A DNA stretch of 64,000 nt, taken from the NCBI GenBank assembly GCA_033002965.1, contig JAURVB010012650.1, forward strand, positions 1-64,000. The letters are read 5' to 3'. Below are positions 1 through 11,990 of the stretch, piece after piece. Under the pieces are notes generated by a model that made no database searches, had not been told where the DNA came from, and saw only the letters and a program-made list of their open reading frames with translations. This DNA comes from Piper betle (lineage: Eukaryota; Streptophyta; Magnoliopsida; Piperales; Piperaceae). Position 1 is the stretch's first letter, and the number at the start of each line of letters is the position of its first letter. The translations under genes were made by a program, and so were the position numbers.

Positions 1-99
1 ATATATATATAATGGACCGGGCCTTTCCAAGATCTGGAGTGGTATACACAGAGAAAATATATTTGCAAACAATGATGTAAACAAGTCAAAACTTATTCC

Positions 100-571
100 C
101 AAGTATTTTATATGTTCGGCTCGTTTAATTTGAACTCATGCTTGTTAATTTTGTACTCGAAAATATACTCGGCTCGAAATGCATAATTTATTAAATAACA
201 AACACAGTTTGAGTTAAAGAGTATACGACTTGGCTTAGCTCAAAACTCAAATTTGATGTATTCAAACTTAAAAAATACTCGGTTCGACTTGACTCGTCAA
301 TACTATTGAGGTTATATTGAACTTATATAGTGTTGGAAAAAAATTTTAATCTTATATAAGTCGAGCACGAGCCAAATATAAATATTTGCTCGGCTCAAAA
401 ACATAGCGAACCGAATACAAACCAAGCTTAAACACCATAAATTTTAGGCGAGTTTGGCTTAACCTATAATTCATCAATACTCGTCAAACACTAAAACAAG
501 CTCAAATATACTTGCCAAAAAATTACGTCATGATTCAAAAACATCCCTCCTCGGCTCGGCTACACCCCTAT
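100..571. mobile_element. hAT-like non-autonomous remnant rich in CTCGGCTCG motifs
   Basis: The stretch carries many copies of a TCGGCTCG/GCTCGGC motif in both orientations and ends at about 571 with GGCTCGGCTACACCCCTA. Read on the minus strand this end is TAGGGGTGTAGCCGAGCC, the style of terminus seen in plant hAT elements. The opposite terminus is not recognisable and no target duplication was found, so the assignment rests on motif style only. Confidence 0.4.
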
Positions 572-702
572 TTATAAATATACATGTCTTCCTCTTCTTC
601 CTTGAGTCTCGGGTTTGATCCTCCTCTACTTCAAAATAGCTTCTACAAGAAGATCCCGCATCCCCTTTTATACTCTTTTAGATTTTCATATCTTGATATT
701 AG

Positions 703-965
703 ACGTGGGAGCTGGACACACTGGTGTGGAGCATTATCGTCGCCGGCGGTGGAGACGCAGGGTGCGTACTGGGCGGCGCCATTGGAGGCAAGGGTGGAGA
801 ATGGCTTGCCGATGGAGGTCTTGAGTGTGCTGGTGGGGTTGTAACTAGGGACGGCATGGTAGAGGAGAAATGCCACCATCTCGGCATTGGTGAGCTTGGC
901 CAGATACGACACCTCCCCCGCCTTGAACGCTTCATCATTGAGCTGGAGAGGTGGAGAGCTAGGGT
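703..965 (-). pseudogene. Fragment of a fasciclin-like arabinogalactan protein (FLA8/FLA10 type)
   Basis: On the minus strand the frame reads NDEAFK, then YLAKLTNAEMVAFLLYHAVP, SYNP, LKTSIG, STLASNGAAQY and VSTAGDD. This matches the second fasciclin domain of FLA-type cell-surface proteoglycans, which act in cell adhesion and wall structure. After VSTAGDD the family pattern continues in another frame as LHTSVSSSHV, so there is a frameshift at about 740-750. There is no signal peptide, no first fasciclin domain and no GPI-anchor region, so this is a gene fragment and not a working gene. It lies next to a CACTA-type terminus at 1366, which suggests capture by a transposon, but this is inference. 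Open minus-strand frames of 60-90 codons remain only because the fragment is young or GC-rich. Confidence 0.65.
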
Positions 966-1029
966 AGGGTTTTCAGATCAGGGCTCAGCCCTGTCATTTG
1001 AGACCGTGCTTACGACCCGACAAATATAA

Positions 1030-1366
1030 AAATTTTCAAATTCACAATTTAATGACCTTGTTTGCTGTCCGGTCGCAAATTAAGAAAAATAATTTAGTAA
1101 TAGCATTTGCAACCCACATTGCCAGCCGTAAATTGTCGTTTGCAAAAATGGTTACAAATCGGTACGAATATAATAATTTATAATGCAACTGACTGATCCA
1201 ATTGTAATGCAGATGTAAAAATTTAGCGGTTACAAGACTGTTGCAATGTGATTGTAAATTTGCAATCGAAAGAGAAATCACAAATGCCCAGTTTCAAAGC
1301 CGTTGCAATGCAGTTGAAAATTTATGATCGGATTTGTGGTCGCAAAAAACTATTTTTTTACTAGTG
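1030..1366. mobile_element. CACTA (En/Spm) terminus with subterminal repeats
   Basis: The right end is TTTTTTTACTAGTG at 1353-1366; on the minus strand it begins CACTAGTAAAAAAA, a standard CACTA terminus. Upstream are repeated short motifs built on GTTGCAATG, TTGCAA and GTTACAA, typical subterminal repeats of this superfamily. No transposase frame and no matching left CACTA end were found in the window, so the element is truncated or its left end has diverged. Confidence 0.55.
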
Positions 1367-1560
1367 TAAGATCTTAATACTTGTAAGTTGACTTTAATTA
1401 AATAGATTACTATTTGTCCCAAACATTCAAGTTTTACAAAAAGAACTATTCAGTATTTCACTTTGTAACACTCTCCGGGTCCTCACATGCAATCAAATTT
1501 TAACGTATTAGCACATGGGCTAATATGGGTAAATGGCCACTTAGCAAAAACTCTCAATGT

Positions 1561-2035
1561 TCTAGAGTTCATATCAACGATGTTAAGAAAAGTAGGAAAG
1601 TATGGAGCAACACGTTTGACTATGGATGGAAAAATATTTCGACAGGTGAATTGAGTATTCAAGTAACACATTTGTAAATTCAGAAACTGTTTGGATTTCT
1701 TTTATCGACGTAGCTGAAAAATCTCTACGAATAGCTTGATCATTTAAGTTCATTTCGTCCAACCAATGAATTCGATTATCTCATTTTCTTCCTCAAAAAA
1801 TCCATCGAGATATTTTTAAATATCTCAATGGATTTTTTGTGAGAAAATGGTTATATGTGACAATGTGATTAGATTACATTTTATAAATATTTTATCCTTC
1901 TACATTAAAATTCTTGTCTCATCGTCATTTTATTTTGCCATTGCAGTTTGTAGTGTCTTCACTGTACTTTACCTCTCGGAGTTTCAGCTAGTAGGTCATT
2001 TCCAGTCTTAACATCGTTGATATGAACTTTAGAAA
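1561..2035. repeat. Foldback structure with outer and inner inverted repeats
   Basis: The block TCTAGAGTTCATATCAACGA at 1561-1580 recurs as its reverse complement near 2016-2035, with about 26 of 28 bases paired over the longer arm. A second inverted repeat sits in the middle: AAAAAATCCATCGAGATATT against AAATATCTCAATGGATTTTT around 1793-1840. The spacer between the two arm pairs is not paired. This is a MITE-like or foldback layout without coding capacity. Confidence 0.5.
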
Positions 2036-2107
2036 ATTGAGACACAACTCACTATTCATTCTTAATTCAAATAGTAGGAAGCTTTCCTGATCTATACTAT
2101 TATAATT

Positions 2108-2460
2108 AGGAAAGGTATAATTTATATGAGCTACACATTTAATTTCAACCTTTTTTAATATTTATATATATTAAAAATAGGGTGTGTAAGTTGGAGGTTG
2201 GCAAAATTTTGTCTTTTTTAACATTATTATGATCTATTTTTTAATTTTTAAAAGATGTATAAGTTAAAAGATATTTTGAAATTAATTTTTATTACAATTA
2301 CTTTGATAATTAAGATGAAAGGGTTAGAAATATTAGATTGTGTGAAATTTTATAATTGCCCTTAGTTTTATTTTTATTTATCTATGCAATTTTTTAATAA
2401 TGGAACCCACTAAATTACTCAAAATAAAAGGTGTAGTTCATATAAGTTATATTAGTTGTA
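2108..2460. repeat. MITE-like element, ends related to GTGTAGCTCATATAA
   Basis: Near 2118-2140 the sequence reads TATAATTTATATGAGCTACA. Near 2430-2456 it reads GTGTAGTTCATATAAGTTAT. These pair as inverted ends of about 22 bases around an AT-rich, non-coding core. No clear target duplication was found. Confidence 0.4.
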
Positions 2461-2699
2461 GCTCATATATAAAGGCCTCTTATAATTAATACCCTGAAAT
2501 GATATCACATGGTCTATTAGGAGTGGTTGTTAATGGTTATCCAATTTAACGATTTACCATTGTTCTGAACTAAATTGAACAAAAATAGTAAAGAACATAT
2601 TCATTGTATAAGAAAATTGAAATAAAAACATAGTTAATTTAACCATACTGACTTTAAATGGTCATAGTTGTGTGAATCGAACCACACGCAAAGTTCAGT

Positions 2700-3166
2700 C
2701 ACGTGGTTGAGCGCAAGGACATTGACCCAGTGCTTTTGTGTCCAAGGCAAAAAAGGAGGGAAATATTTAAATTTAGGCTCAAGAGCATTGTGTCAGCGCC
2801 TTTGTGCCCATACTTAAACTGAAAACTTGTAAGGTGCTAGCACAAAGGCATTAAGAGAGCGCCTTTGCACTAAGCGCAGGTGGTGTGCATTTAGGGTTTG
2901 CATCTTAAAGAAGTCGAGATGACCTCGAGAACTGCACCTCTAGTCCCGCAACGATTAGGATTGATCGAAAAGGGTTTCACTTACATGACAAGCAATCTAG
3001 ATTCCAAGGGACTCAGTCCTAACATCTAATTAGACTCGACTTTACCGAACCAAAAGAAAAAGGTCATACACATAACACCCAATTAGGGGTACTGAAAGTC
3101 GAAGGAGGCTAGATCGGGCCAACACATACCATATTATACACGAACCATGCCAAAAAGGCTTGGATC
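2700..3166 (-). mobile_element. LTR fragment, third member of the minus-oriented LTR tandem
   Basis: The minus strand directly below the LTR end at 3167 reads like the upstream (U3) part of the LTR at 11991-15830: GCCAAAAAGGCTTGGATC at 3149-3166 and the segment around 3060-3160 match 15660-15770. Repeated GCGCCTTTG/GCAAAGGC motifs at 2750-2880 recur in related LTR sequence near 11530. The far end is not defined. No coding sequence is visible. Confidence 0.4.
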
Positions 3167-3870
3167 TGTAACGCCCTATTTTTTCGGTCTAAGGGCGGGC
3201 TGAAGTGCAATGTTATAATTCAGAAAACTATTCGTTGGATTACTCTCATACAACTTTACGGAGGCGGACCTTAACCCTCGAGGAGGCTTAAGACGGGCAA
3301 ACGTGTAGGGTTTTATCACATATGCATCCTGATTCATGCTAGCATAGAGAAGCTCTTAAACTTAAGGATTCTATATAATCACCCCTAGCCACAACAGAGG
3401 CAGAACATCCCCTGCGACTATGAGTGGTGATTTTAAAAATGTTGATGATCACTCTCTACTACAGAAAAGGTGCACCCCGACTTCAGTTTTGAGGTTGCAT
3501 GCTGTGACCTAAACCTTTTCTTACTACTTAGTTTAAGTGATTCGTTACATTTCTTAATTTCTTACATGCGGATGTGTGCAGAGAATTTGAACAAGAGTCT
3601 TGGTTACTTGTTCCACATACCCGACATATGTAAGAAAATAAAATAATTAAATACAACATCATCGGATGCCCAGGCATCAAACCCTAATACCCAGACTTCA
3701 CATTGGTCTTCAAGTGGTGTGAACCGTATGCTCTTCCTACCCACATTTCTTTATCACACACTCACACCTACAACAAATATTTTTCATGTACCTGGTAAGT
3801 TCCTCATCGTGTTCCAGGACTTTGAGGTTTATACTGCAGACAGTAGTTAGAGTGCCCCAAAGTGTGTCTA
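3167..3870 (-). mobile_element. Distal half of minus-oriented LTR 'b'
   Basis: It begins on the plus strand with TGTAACGCCC, the reverse of an LTR end. The stretch 3167-3420 is colinear with 11991-12290, and 3590-3860 with 13180-13480 (shared CATCAAACCCTAATACC and GGTCTTCAAGTGGTGTGAA). It is also the left arm of a large inverted repeat whose right arm is 4120-4548. The remainder of the same LTR appears to continue at 9470-11949, beyond an inserted plus-oriented element. Confidence 0.5.
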
Positions 3871-3989
3871 CACAACAATAATAATGTAATGATATGTAAA
3901 GCACTTGTGTACAACAACAATCAATTGACTTATCCTAAATCATACAAGTTCATACAACTTCAGGGTTTATTCCCGTAACATACTACATC

Positions 3990-4548
3990 TAAATTTTATA
4001 TAAACTCAATCTCAATTTCACAGCACATTAATTCGACCTTAATTAACCTCAATCAACATGATAATCCGCATATTATCACTTTTTAATATTTATGACAGAC
4101 CCCTTAGGGTGTCTAGAACTAGGGATTCAAATTCTCTACACTCATTTGCATGTAAGAAATTAAGAAATATAACGAATTACTTGAACTTAGTAGTAAGAAA
4201 AGGTTTATGTCATAGTATGCAACCTCAAAATTGTAGTCGGGGTGCACCTCTTCTGTAGTAAAGAGTGATCATCGAAATTTTTAAAATCACCACTCATAGT
4301 CGCAGGGAAGGTTCTGCCTCTAATGTGGCTAGGGGTGATCATATATAATCTTTAAGTTTAAGAGCCTCTCTATGCTAGTATGAATCAACATGCATATGTG
4401 ATGAAACCCTGTAAAGTTGCCCATCTTAACCCTCCTCAAGGGTTGAGATTCGCTTCTAGAAAGTTGTACGAGAGTAGTTGAACGAATAGTTTTTCAAATT
4501 ATAATATTGCACTTTGGTCCGCCTTTGGACCAAAAAAATGGGGTGTTA
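3990..4548 (+). mobile_element. LTR end of the plus-oriented non-coding element 'A'
   Basis: The piece ends GGGGTGTTA at 4540-4548 and is followed after four bases by TTGTATCAGAGTC (4553-4565), a variant of the initiator-methionine tRNA primer site TGGTATCAGAGC. Its last about 430 bases pair in inverted orientation with 3167-3600 at roughly 80-85 % by eye. It is therefore an LTR terminus of the same family as the surrounding minus-oriented LTRs. The upstream part of this LTR is missing. Confidence 0.5.
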
Positions 4549-4763
4549 AACTTTGTATCAGAGTCAACTTCTTGGACTATTAAGACGGTGAACCTTCGGA
4601 GTGCGTCTTGTATGTATGTGTATGCTATGTAGTATGATTGCACGCTGATGAATGTATGAGTGTATATGCTAACGTATGGCTCGATGCATTATGGTACCCT
4701 CCCTGAGCCAATCCACAGCCTTGCTGACATGTATGTTTTGCTTCCTATTTGTATGCTTTTATT

Positions 4764-5089
4764 TGTTCTTGTATATGCGTGTTGTACAAGGACGAGTATG
4801 AATGACATGGATGAGATTTGGCTCTTACATGGAGAATAACCTGACTCGAATTAAGGTTGCGTTATGAATATGGAAGAGACTAGCTTTAGTCCTAATAATA
4901 ATAATAATAATAATAATAATTTGAACACACCTAGACTGGTGCTAAAGGCAAACTATGTTCTTGTATGTGCTTGTTGTACAAGGATGAGTATGAATGACAT
5001 GGATGAGATTTGGGTCTTACATGGAGAACAACTTGACTCGAATTAAAGTTGCGTTATGAATATGGAAGAGACTAGCTTTAGTCCTAATA

Positions 5090-5123
<34 letters not shown>

Positions 5124-5156
5124 TTGAACACACCTAGGCTGGTGCTAAATGCAAAC
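4764..5156 (+). repeat. Two-copy tandem duplication of about 194 bp with (TAA)n tracts
   Basis: The segment starting GTTCTTGTATATGCGTGTTG at 4764 is repeated from 4958 (GTTCTTGTATGTGCTTGTTG). Both copies contain ATGAATGACATGGATGAG, GAAGAGACTAGCTTTAGTCC and a (TAA/AAT)n microsatellite (4895-4922 and 5086-5122), and both end near GGTGCTAAAxGCAAACTA. Confidence 0.75.
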
Positions 5157-5280
5157 TAAGATACAATGGAAGGAGATAAGTTCTTGCTACACTATATAAG
5201 AAATGATTGAGTGAAAATCCCAAACCCCCATCATCCAGTCCTTTTCCTCTCATCTCCTCCTCTTTCTCCCTTATCCTTTT

Positions 5281-5736
5281 TGTTAGGCTTATCCCATGTC
5301 GGTCGTAGAGGGTATTAGTGACTTGTATATAGGCTAATAGGATAACCTTATTCCCTGAGCTAGCTTTTGGATTAAGAGAGGCCTGTAACACTTATTGCAA
5401 GTCCTTTTTAGAGGCCTAAAGGGCCTAACAGTGGTATCAGAGCCTAGGTTGCCTATGCCAATTGTGATTGTCTCCTTAGGTTCCACCTAATGATGTTAGG
5501 GGAGCTTGCTAGGTGGATGCTGTCTGATGAAAGGGAGATTGTCAAACGATGATGATTTCGGGATTGCCCGATGTGTGAAGGGGAGTTATTGAATTTATCT
5601 CACATCGATCGTAAAGGGTGTTGGTGACTTGTATATAGGCTTATGGGAAAGCCTTATTTTCTGTGCTAGTTTTTGGATTAAGAGAGGATCGTAACACCTA
5701 TTGCAAGTCTCTTTTGGGGGCCCAAAAGGCCTAACA
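5281..5736 (+). mobile_element. TRIM retrotransposon with two 150-bp LTRs
   Basis: LTR1 is 5281-5430 (TGTTAGGC to GGGCCTAACA) and LTR2 is 5587-5736 (ending AGGCCTAACA); both are exactly 150 bp and about 80 % alike by eye. A perfect initiator-methionine primer site TGGTATCAGAGC lies at 5432-5443. A purine tract GAAGGGGAG lies at 5577-5585, directly before LTR2. The internal part is only 156 bp and non-coding. The flanks are CTTTT (5276-5280) and CTTTC (5737-5741), a one-mismatch 5-bp target duplication. These are the defining traits of terminal-repeat retrotransposons in miniature, which need enzymes supplied by another element. Related LTRs occur at 32572-33139. Confidence 0.85.
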
Positions 5737-8700
5737 CTTTCTATCTTTACCCCCTTCAGACATCCCTTTTTCTTTCTCTACCTTTCCTTATTGTGATATG
5801 GAAGAGAACTTACATATAGATATTAAGATTATGGTTCTAGGTAAGAGGATATAGTGGATAGGTCTATGTTTGGTCTTGTCTAACTTGTACGATAATATAG
5901 TTAATTAAAAATGATGGCATTGCCCAACTAGGGGAAAAACAAGAATATCGAGTATAGAGTATGTATAGATTTTTGAACCAAAGTGTGGAGGTAGATATGC
6001 ACCTATAGGACTAAGGTAGTAGGCCTCTAGAAACCCTATGATGTAGACTACATGATTAATAGGCCTATTTCTTATAGGACACAATCACGGCTAGTTTTGC
6101 TTAAAGACCGACAAAGGTAGATCGACCAAAGAGCACCTGAACATAGATGGGTACGATAGTTTTGAAAGTTCAAAATGTGTGAATACACCTGGTATGACCA
6201 TAGTATATGAATGAAGTTAGTTAATGGAACTCATGACCATTGAGCATAGTTAATCACAACGGTTTGATCAGGAGAATCTTGAATTTAGTGAGAATTGTTA
6301 GTAGGTGGCAGTATGAGAATGATATTACAGTCAGATGGCTACGGTGAGAAAATAATAAATATGAGTAGATAGCATATGAAACTAATATTACCTAGTAGAC
6401 CCAAGCATTCCCTGTCTAAGCAAAATGGGAGATTGTCTGGAACACCACACCCATTATAAATTGATATTAAAGATGTAAGTTTATTCCTTTGGACAAGATT
6501 TCATTATTAGGTGAAGAATAGAGAACATGAGTGATGAGCATAGTAATGACTACTCCTAAAAGGAGAGTCATACAACTAGTTGTGCTAGTGCACTATTGTT
6601 ACGAGTACAATTGACAATGTCACCTACATTGTAGTAGACATTATATTTTATCAATAATTATGCATAACATTACGGGATTAGGAAAATTGAGTTGGGTGCA
6701 TTACTAGAGTGTGACTCATCCTATTAAGTAACACAATGTGTGGGAAATTGTAGAAGCACGAAAGTGCTTAGTTAGATACAATGCATATTGGTGTGATATA
6801 GATTTATTTTTTCTCTTTAGAGAGGGCCAATAGCATTCCTAGACCACTTGTGGATGCACATCAAGAGAAAATTTTCAAAGGTCACTAGTTGCCTTGGTAG
6901 ATTTTAGGGTTACCGCATGACAAGTTTTCCTTCTGTCACACCCTAGTACCTTCAAAACTAAAAAGCTACATGCCAGTTAGTTAGAGATACAATAGGACCC
7001 TAGTAGCATTCATAAAAACAAACCTTTATGCTAGGGTAATAGGTCACCCTAGAGGTATGGACCGGTTGGCGTGAGAGATAGATGCCAAGATAGTAAGGAT
7101 GTGAGAAGCCACTCCTTAGACTATGAGGTTTAGAAGAATGTGTCTTACTTAGCCTATGATATAACCCCATTGTGCAGGTTAAAAGATGTAGGAACTAGTT
7201 AGAGCTGAGACATACTACACAGATAGGGATATATCAAAGTAGGAGAATTGTATCATATCCCCATAGAGGTTAGGATTGTGAGCCATCTAGGTAGTTGAGC
7301 ATGACCACCAAACCGGTATACGACTAGACTGAAATGGTAGCGGCCAATATAATCGCTTACTCACCGTTGACTAGAGCCAATAGGATCATGAGGTAGCTAA
7401 GTAGGATATATAGGTAGCGTATGACCTAGAAGAGTTTTGTAGTCGGTTGTTAGGTTTTAGCTTGCACAACCAATGACTGAGTAGCATTGCCACTGATTGA
7501 GTATCACAACCACCAACCGAGTATATAACTACCAACCGAGTAGTACAACCACCATCTGAGTAGGGATACTACAGTAGGTTAATAATAGGTTACATAGTTG
7601 TCTAAGTGCACAACACAATACAGTAGTCACATATAGCTAGATGATATGACATTAACTGCAGATGACGAACTAGGTTGGTCAGACAACCAACAATAGAGTA
7701 GATGTAAGGATAGTATCATATTGACAACTTGAGTATGATCGAGCAGGATGAGTAGGATTAATAGTCTTGTGACATGTTAGTTGGATGGTGTGGAGTTTAG
7801 TAACTAGACAGATTGATGAACAATGATTAGAGTGGCCAAACTGAGATTAGAGATCCAAAGTATCGGTATCAACTTGTCAACAACACCCTGTATTAGAGAT
7901 GTGGGTGCGTAGTGTTATGTAGTTACATGGTGTGCACCTCTGTATTGCCTATAGCTTACATATGAACATCTAACAGCTTTGTTTGTGAGTCTACCATAGT
8001 GGTAATAGCTAAGTAAGTCAATCTTGAGCGTTACAAATTGAGACACTAGGGATCTCCCCGTTGACCAGTGGTGCAATAGTAGTTCTTTGGGATGGGATAT
8101 CCCCATCCACTAGGGCATGTGTACCTGGTACTCAATCGAGAGACACTTGTCTACTACTAAATGATTGCCCTAGAACCCTAGGAACCATCCTTCGGGATGT
8201 CTGTGTTGTAGTTCCGGGGATGATGATCAAATACACGGTAAACACAACAATGGTACTTCAAAGTGGACATTGCCTCTGCCTTCCTACATTTTATATATAC
8301 CACCTTATCCTATCTTATACACCTCTTACTATGGGTTATAGGTAAAGACATAGTGATTATATTTTTTAGACAGCCACCTGTGGTGGGCACCTTCTAGGCC
8401 CCCTTAGCACATCTTACACATTTCACACTTGCCAAAGCCCAGTTTTCGAGGCCAGTCATGACACCCTAATTTGAGGGTGTCCCTTTGCACAACTATATGC
8501 GTCACAAGGTCAACTTGACCTTTAGACTACCTCATGTATTGAGGTTTGCGTGGTGGGTTCTAATAGATCACCTTTCCATGAGCATACTTAGGACTACATT
8601 CATCCTCTTGTGGAAGAGGTGAGTATGATTATGTACTCAAGTTACATATGTAGGCAAATACGTGATATATACCTTTGTTAGTGCTAGGTTCACCTTCGAC

Positions 8701-9004
8701 AAGTATGTCCTAGAGTAGTATGGTTGATAGTAGTATGATCTCATGGTGATGAGTTAAGTGGCACCGTATTTCGTTGGTGGTACGGTTCATTGGCAGTATG
8801 CTTGGTACCATTGGTATTGAAAGTGTAGAGGCTTGATAATAGTGTCATCCATGGTAGTGCATTCAAGGCAGAATATTACATTAATTTTCTTTTGTCACAT
8901 GTGTGCTGTAGCTGTTTATGTGATTTGATCACGACCTATGCCCGTAGAGTGTGTAACCCCTTATTTAAATTCCGATGGACAAAGTTTTCATATGTGGGGG
9001 AGGT

Positions 9005-9460
9005 TGTAAACCCCAAGCCTTTCGACCGGTGGTTTTAATTTCGGTTTAGTTGTGACCCAGATCAAGTTACTTACATGACCATTTTGCCGCATATTTATCT
9101 ATGGTATCTAGGTATGTATGAGTTGCCTTAGCTCCTTTGGCTTTGTTTCCCCCATCGGATGCTATGTACCCAACCATTTTTTTTAATGATTTGATTTAGT
9201 CAAGTCGAGTCTAGTTAGATATTAGGATCGAGTCCCCCACGTGTCTAATCACTTTTCGTGTATTGTGGTCATGTTTGTTTCACGTGTTTCTAGTGGAAAA
9301 ACCTAAAATAATGCAAATGAAGACTAGACGCAAAAGACGTCATCCCAGCACTCTCGCACCCAAACAAAGTTTAAATTTAACGCTCAAGTTTAGACCATAG
9401 TCGACAAGACATTGTCCAAGCACCCTTACACCTGTGACTTGCCTTATTTTGGGAATTTTT
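9005..9460 (+). mobile_element. Start of the 3' LTR of element 'A'
   Basis: It starts TGTAAACCCCAAGCC directly after the purine tract GTGGGGGAGGT. The reverse complement of 11420-11870 matches it over several hundred bases, for example around the CACTTTTCGTGTATTGTGGT block near 9251-9270. It breaks off near 9460, where minus-oriented LTR sequence resumes. Confidence 0.5.
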
Positions 9461-9469
9461 TATTAAACT

Positions 9470-11949
9470 TACGATAAAATACAACTAAATGACCCGGTAT
9501 CAGAGGGATCCAATAAAAATGCAGGTCACACCATCCTATCGTTTAAAACACGATTAAATGTGACACTCAAGAGCCAAACATAGGGGTGAAGAAAAAGAGT
9601 CCTATGGACCTTGGTGAGTAGAGCCTTGTGTCCTGAATTGAAGAGCTCAACCCACATAACCTAACAAGAGATGGAATCTGAATCATAATCGGATCAAACC
9701 GGCACACAAGATGAGGCAAAACCTACACACATGTACAATATGTAAAACGTAATTAACTTACTTAATTTTCTTAGTGGTGGTTTAAACCTCATTGGGTAGT
9801 TTAATTTAAGGTTTGGGGTACAATTCCACTTAGTGCATGATTTTGTACTTAGGGTTTTATCGTTGGACTTAACCGGACAATTTTTCGGATAAACCAAATG
9901 GTATCCGATTAAGCTGAAATTTGAACTCCTAGTTTTAGACGCCCTAAAGGTCTATCATAAATATTAACAAGTGATAATATATAGATTATCAAATTAATTG
10001 AGGTTAATTAAGGTCGGACTAATGTGTTGTAAACAGTATTGTGTCACTACACAACAAACTTCAAAATTTTGGCCCATAGTCTTGAGAAGTCCAAATGGGC
10101 TTGGGTCAATTGGAATAGTTATATAACACTTGAAAGTTTAGCCCATTAACATTTCAAGTCCAATTTCCTTGTAATTAGGCCTATGTAATCTTTCTAATCT
10201 TGATTTCTGATTTAGTGATTTCTGTAATTTACCCAACCATGGTAGAATTAGGAAATTCTACTAAATTACTTGCATACCCAAATGCTCCAAAATTTTACTT
10301 TGATAATATTAGTAAAATTAGTAAACTTTGCAATTTATTATTTCATTTTCCCACAAATGAATATATTTTTCAATTCAAATCAAAGAAACAGGATTATGAA
10401 CTTAATTCGATCCAATTAACCATTAGAATGAACCTTATCAACTCCAAAAATTTTAGGGTTATATAAAACAATTATTGGTTTATTAGGTAATTTTTATAGA
10501 TTTTTATTCGATCTAATTATTAGCCGAACCTTTAACTAAAGACACAACACAAGCAATCAACACAGAACACAACAGATGCACATAATGTTTCATTAGTTTT
10601 GTTCAGCCCTTAGTTGACATAATTTTAGTATAGTAACATTATAATATTAGTATCACAACGTATTTAACAGATGATCAAAAGACATATGATGAAATGAAAA
10701 TCACATCAAGGTGTCAAAATTGGGGAAATAAGTGATTAGGTTACTGGAACCTTGAAAATCGTCCAATTTTGGACCTTTTCATGATCATCCATGCCAAATC
10801 AATCATCATGCTCAACATATAACTTGTATATCTATGTCATGTGAAAATAAAAAGACTAAGATCATACAAATCTTACATCTAAAAAATAAGTTATGAATTT
10901 TATGCTCAACTAGTGCAGATTTAGACACACAGATGATACAAAAATTATAACTATTTATCTACGCATGATAAGGACATGAAACCACCGCTCAAAATTCTTT
11001 TTGAAGCATGTCTACAAGGTAAAAATGCAAACAACAATATCCATATATGAAACAATAACCCAAACAAGAATCATCAACCAAAATCGGGGAAAGAACATAC
11101 CTTTAACGGTTCAAGGGGAGGTCACTTGGAGTTTTCCCACGCCAAGTCCTTCAACCCATGAAAGAAGAACATCTTGGAAGGCCAAGGAAGGATAGAGAGA
11201 GCTCAAAGAGTGGAGAAGAAAGTTGGGTGAAAGACAAGGACATTGAGGGTGAGTGGAGTGGAAATGTGAGGATGAGGAAAAAAGAGGGTGGTTGGTTAGG
11301 TGATGTCATAGGTATGGGTGCCTCACCTAATGAGGTGTTTTAGGATTTGAAATTTAAAAAGAAAAAGAAGGAAAAGATTTGGTGGTTTATAAAATAAATA
11401 AATAATATAACATGAACAAATTCTCAAAATAAGGCAAGTCACGGGCGTAAGAAAGCTTCGACAACATCTTGGTGTCCGTGGTCTGAACTTGAGCATTAAA
11501 TTCAAACTTTGTCAAGGTACAAGGGCGCTAGCACGACGCCTTTTGCATCTAGTCCTCATTTGCATCATTTTAGGTTTTTTCACTGGAAACACGTAAAATA
11601 AACACGACCACAACACATGAAAAGTGACTAGAAATGTGAGGGACTCGATCCTAAAGTCTAACTTGACTCGACTCGACTGAACTGAATCATAAAAGAAAAA
11701 AATTGGTCGGGTACATAGCATCCGACAGGGGCAACAAAGCCAAATGAGCTAAGGCAACTCATAAATACCTAGATACCATACATAAATACGCGGCAAAATA
11801 GCTGGGTAAGCAACTCGATCCGGGTTACGATCGAACCAAAATTAAAACCACTAGGAGAAAAGCCTAGGTTTTAGAGGATCTAACTAATCTGATTCGAGTA
11901 AAAACTAAATTGACTCAAAACCCCTCAAGAAAATTGCCTGAGTTTTACA
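9470..11949 (-). mobile_element. Proximal half of minus-oriented LTR 'b'
   Basis: On the minus strand the LTR begins TGTAAAACTCAGGC at 11949. The stretch 9430-9730 is colinear with 14200-14480 (shared AACTAAATGACC, GAGTCCTA, GAGTAGAG, AGATGGAA). The stretch 11090-11300 resembles 15040-15250, including GGGGAGGTCACTTGGAG against AGGGAGGTCCTTTGAGG. Together with 3167-3870 it reconstructs a second copy of the LTR at 11991-15830. Open frames at 10200-10466, 11001-11343 and 11965-12285 show no protein family features. Confidence 0.45.
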
Positions 11950-11990
11950 ACCACTAGCTGAAGAATGAATGAAACTATCCCTCTGATACA

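Larger units (their letters stand above)
4549..9004 (+). mobile_element. Internal region of non-coding LTR element 'A' (LARD-like)
   Basis: This 4.4-kb stretch runs from the primer site at 4553-4565 to a purine tract GTGGGGGAGGT at 8994-9004, just before an LTR start at 9005. I see no gag, protease, RT or integrase motif in any frame, so the element looks non-autonomous. It contains a tandem duplication (4764-5156), an inserted TRIM (5281-5736) and short degenerate repeats around ACCAACCGAGTA at 7480-7570. The small open frames at 7915-8345 show no family features. Confidence 0.45.
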
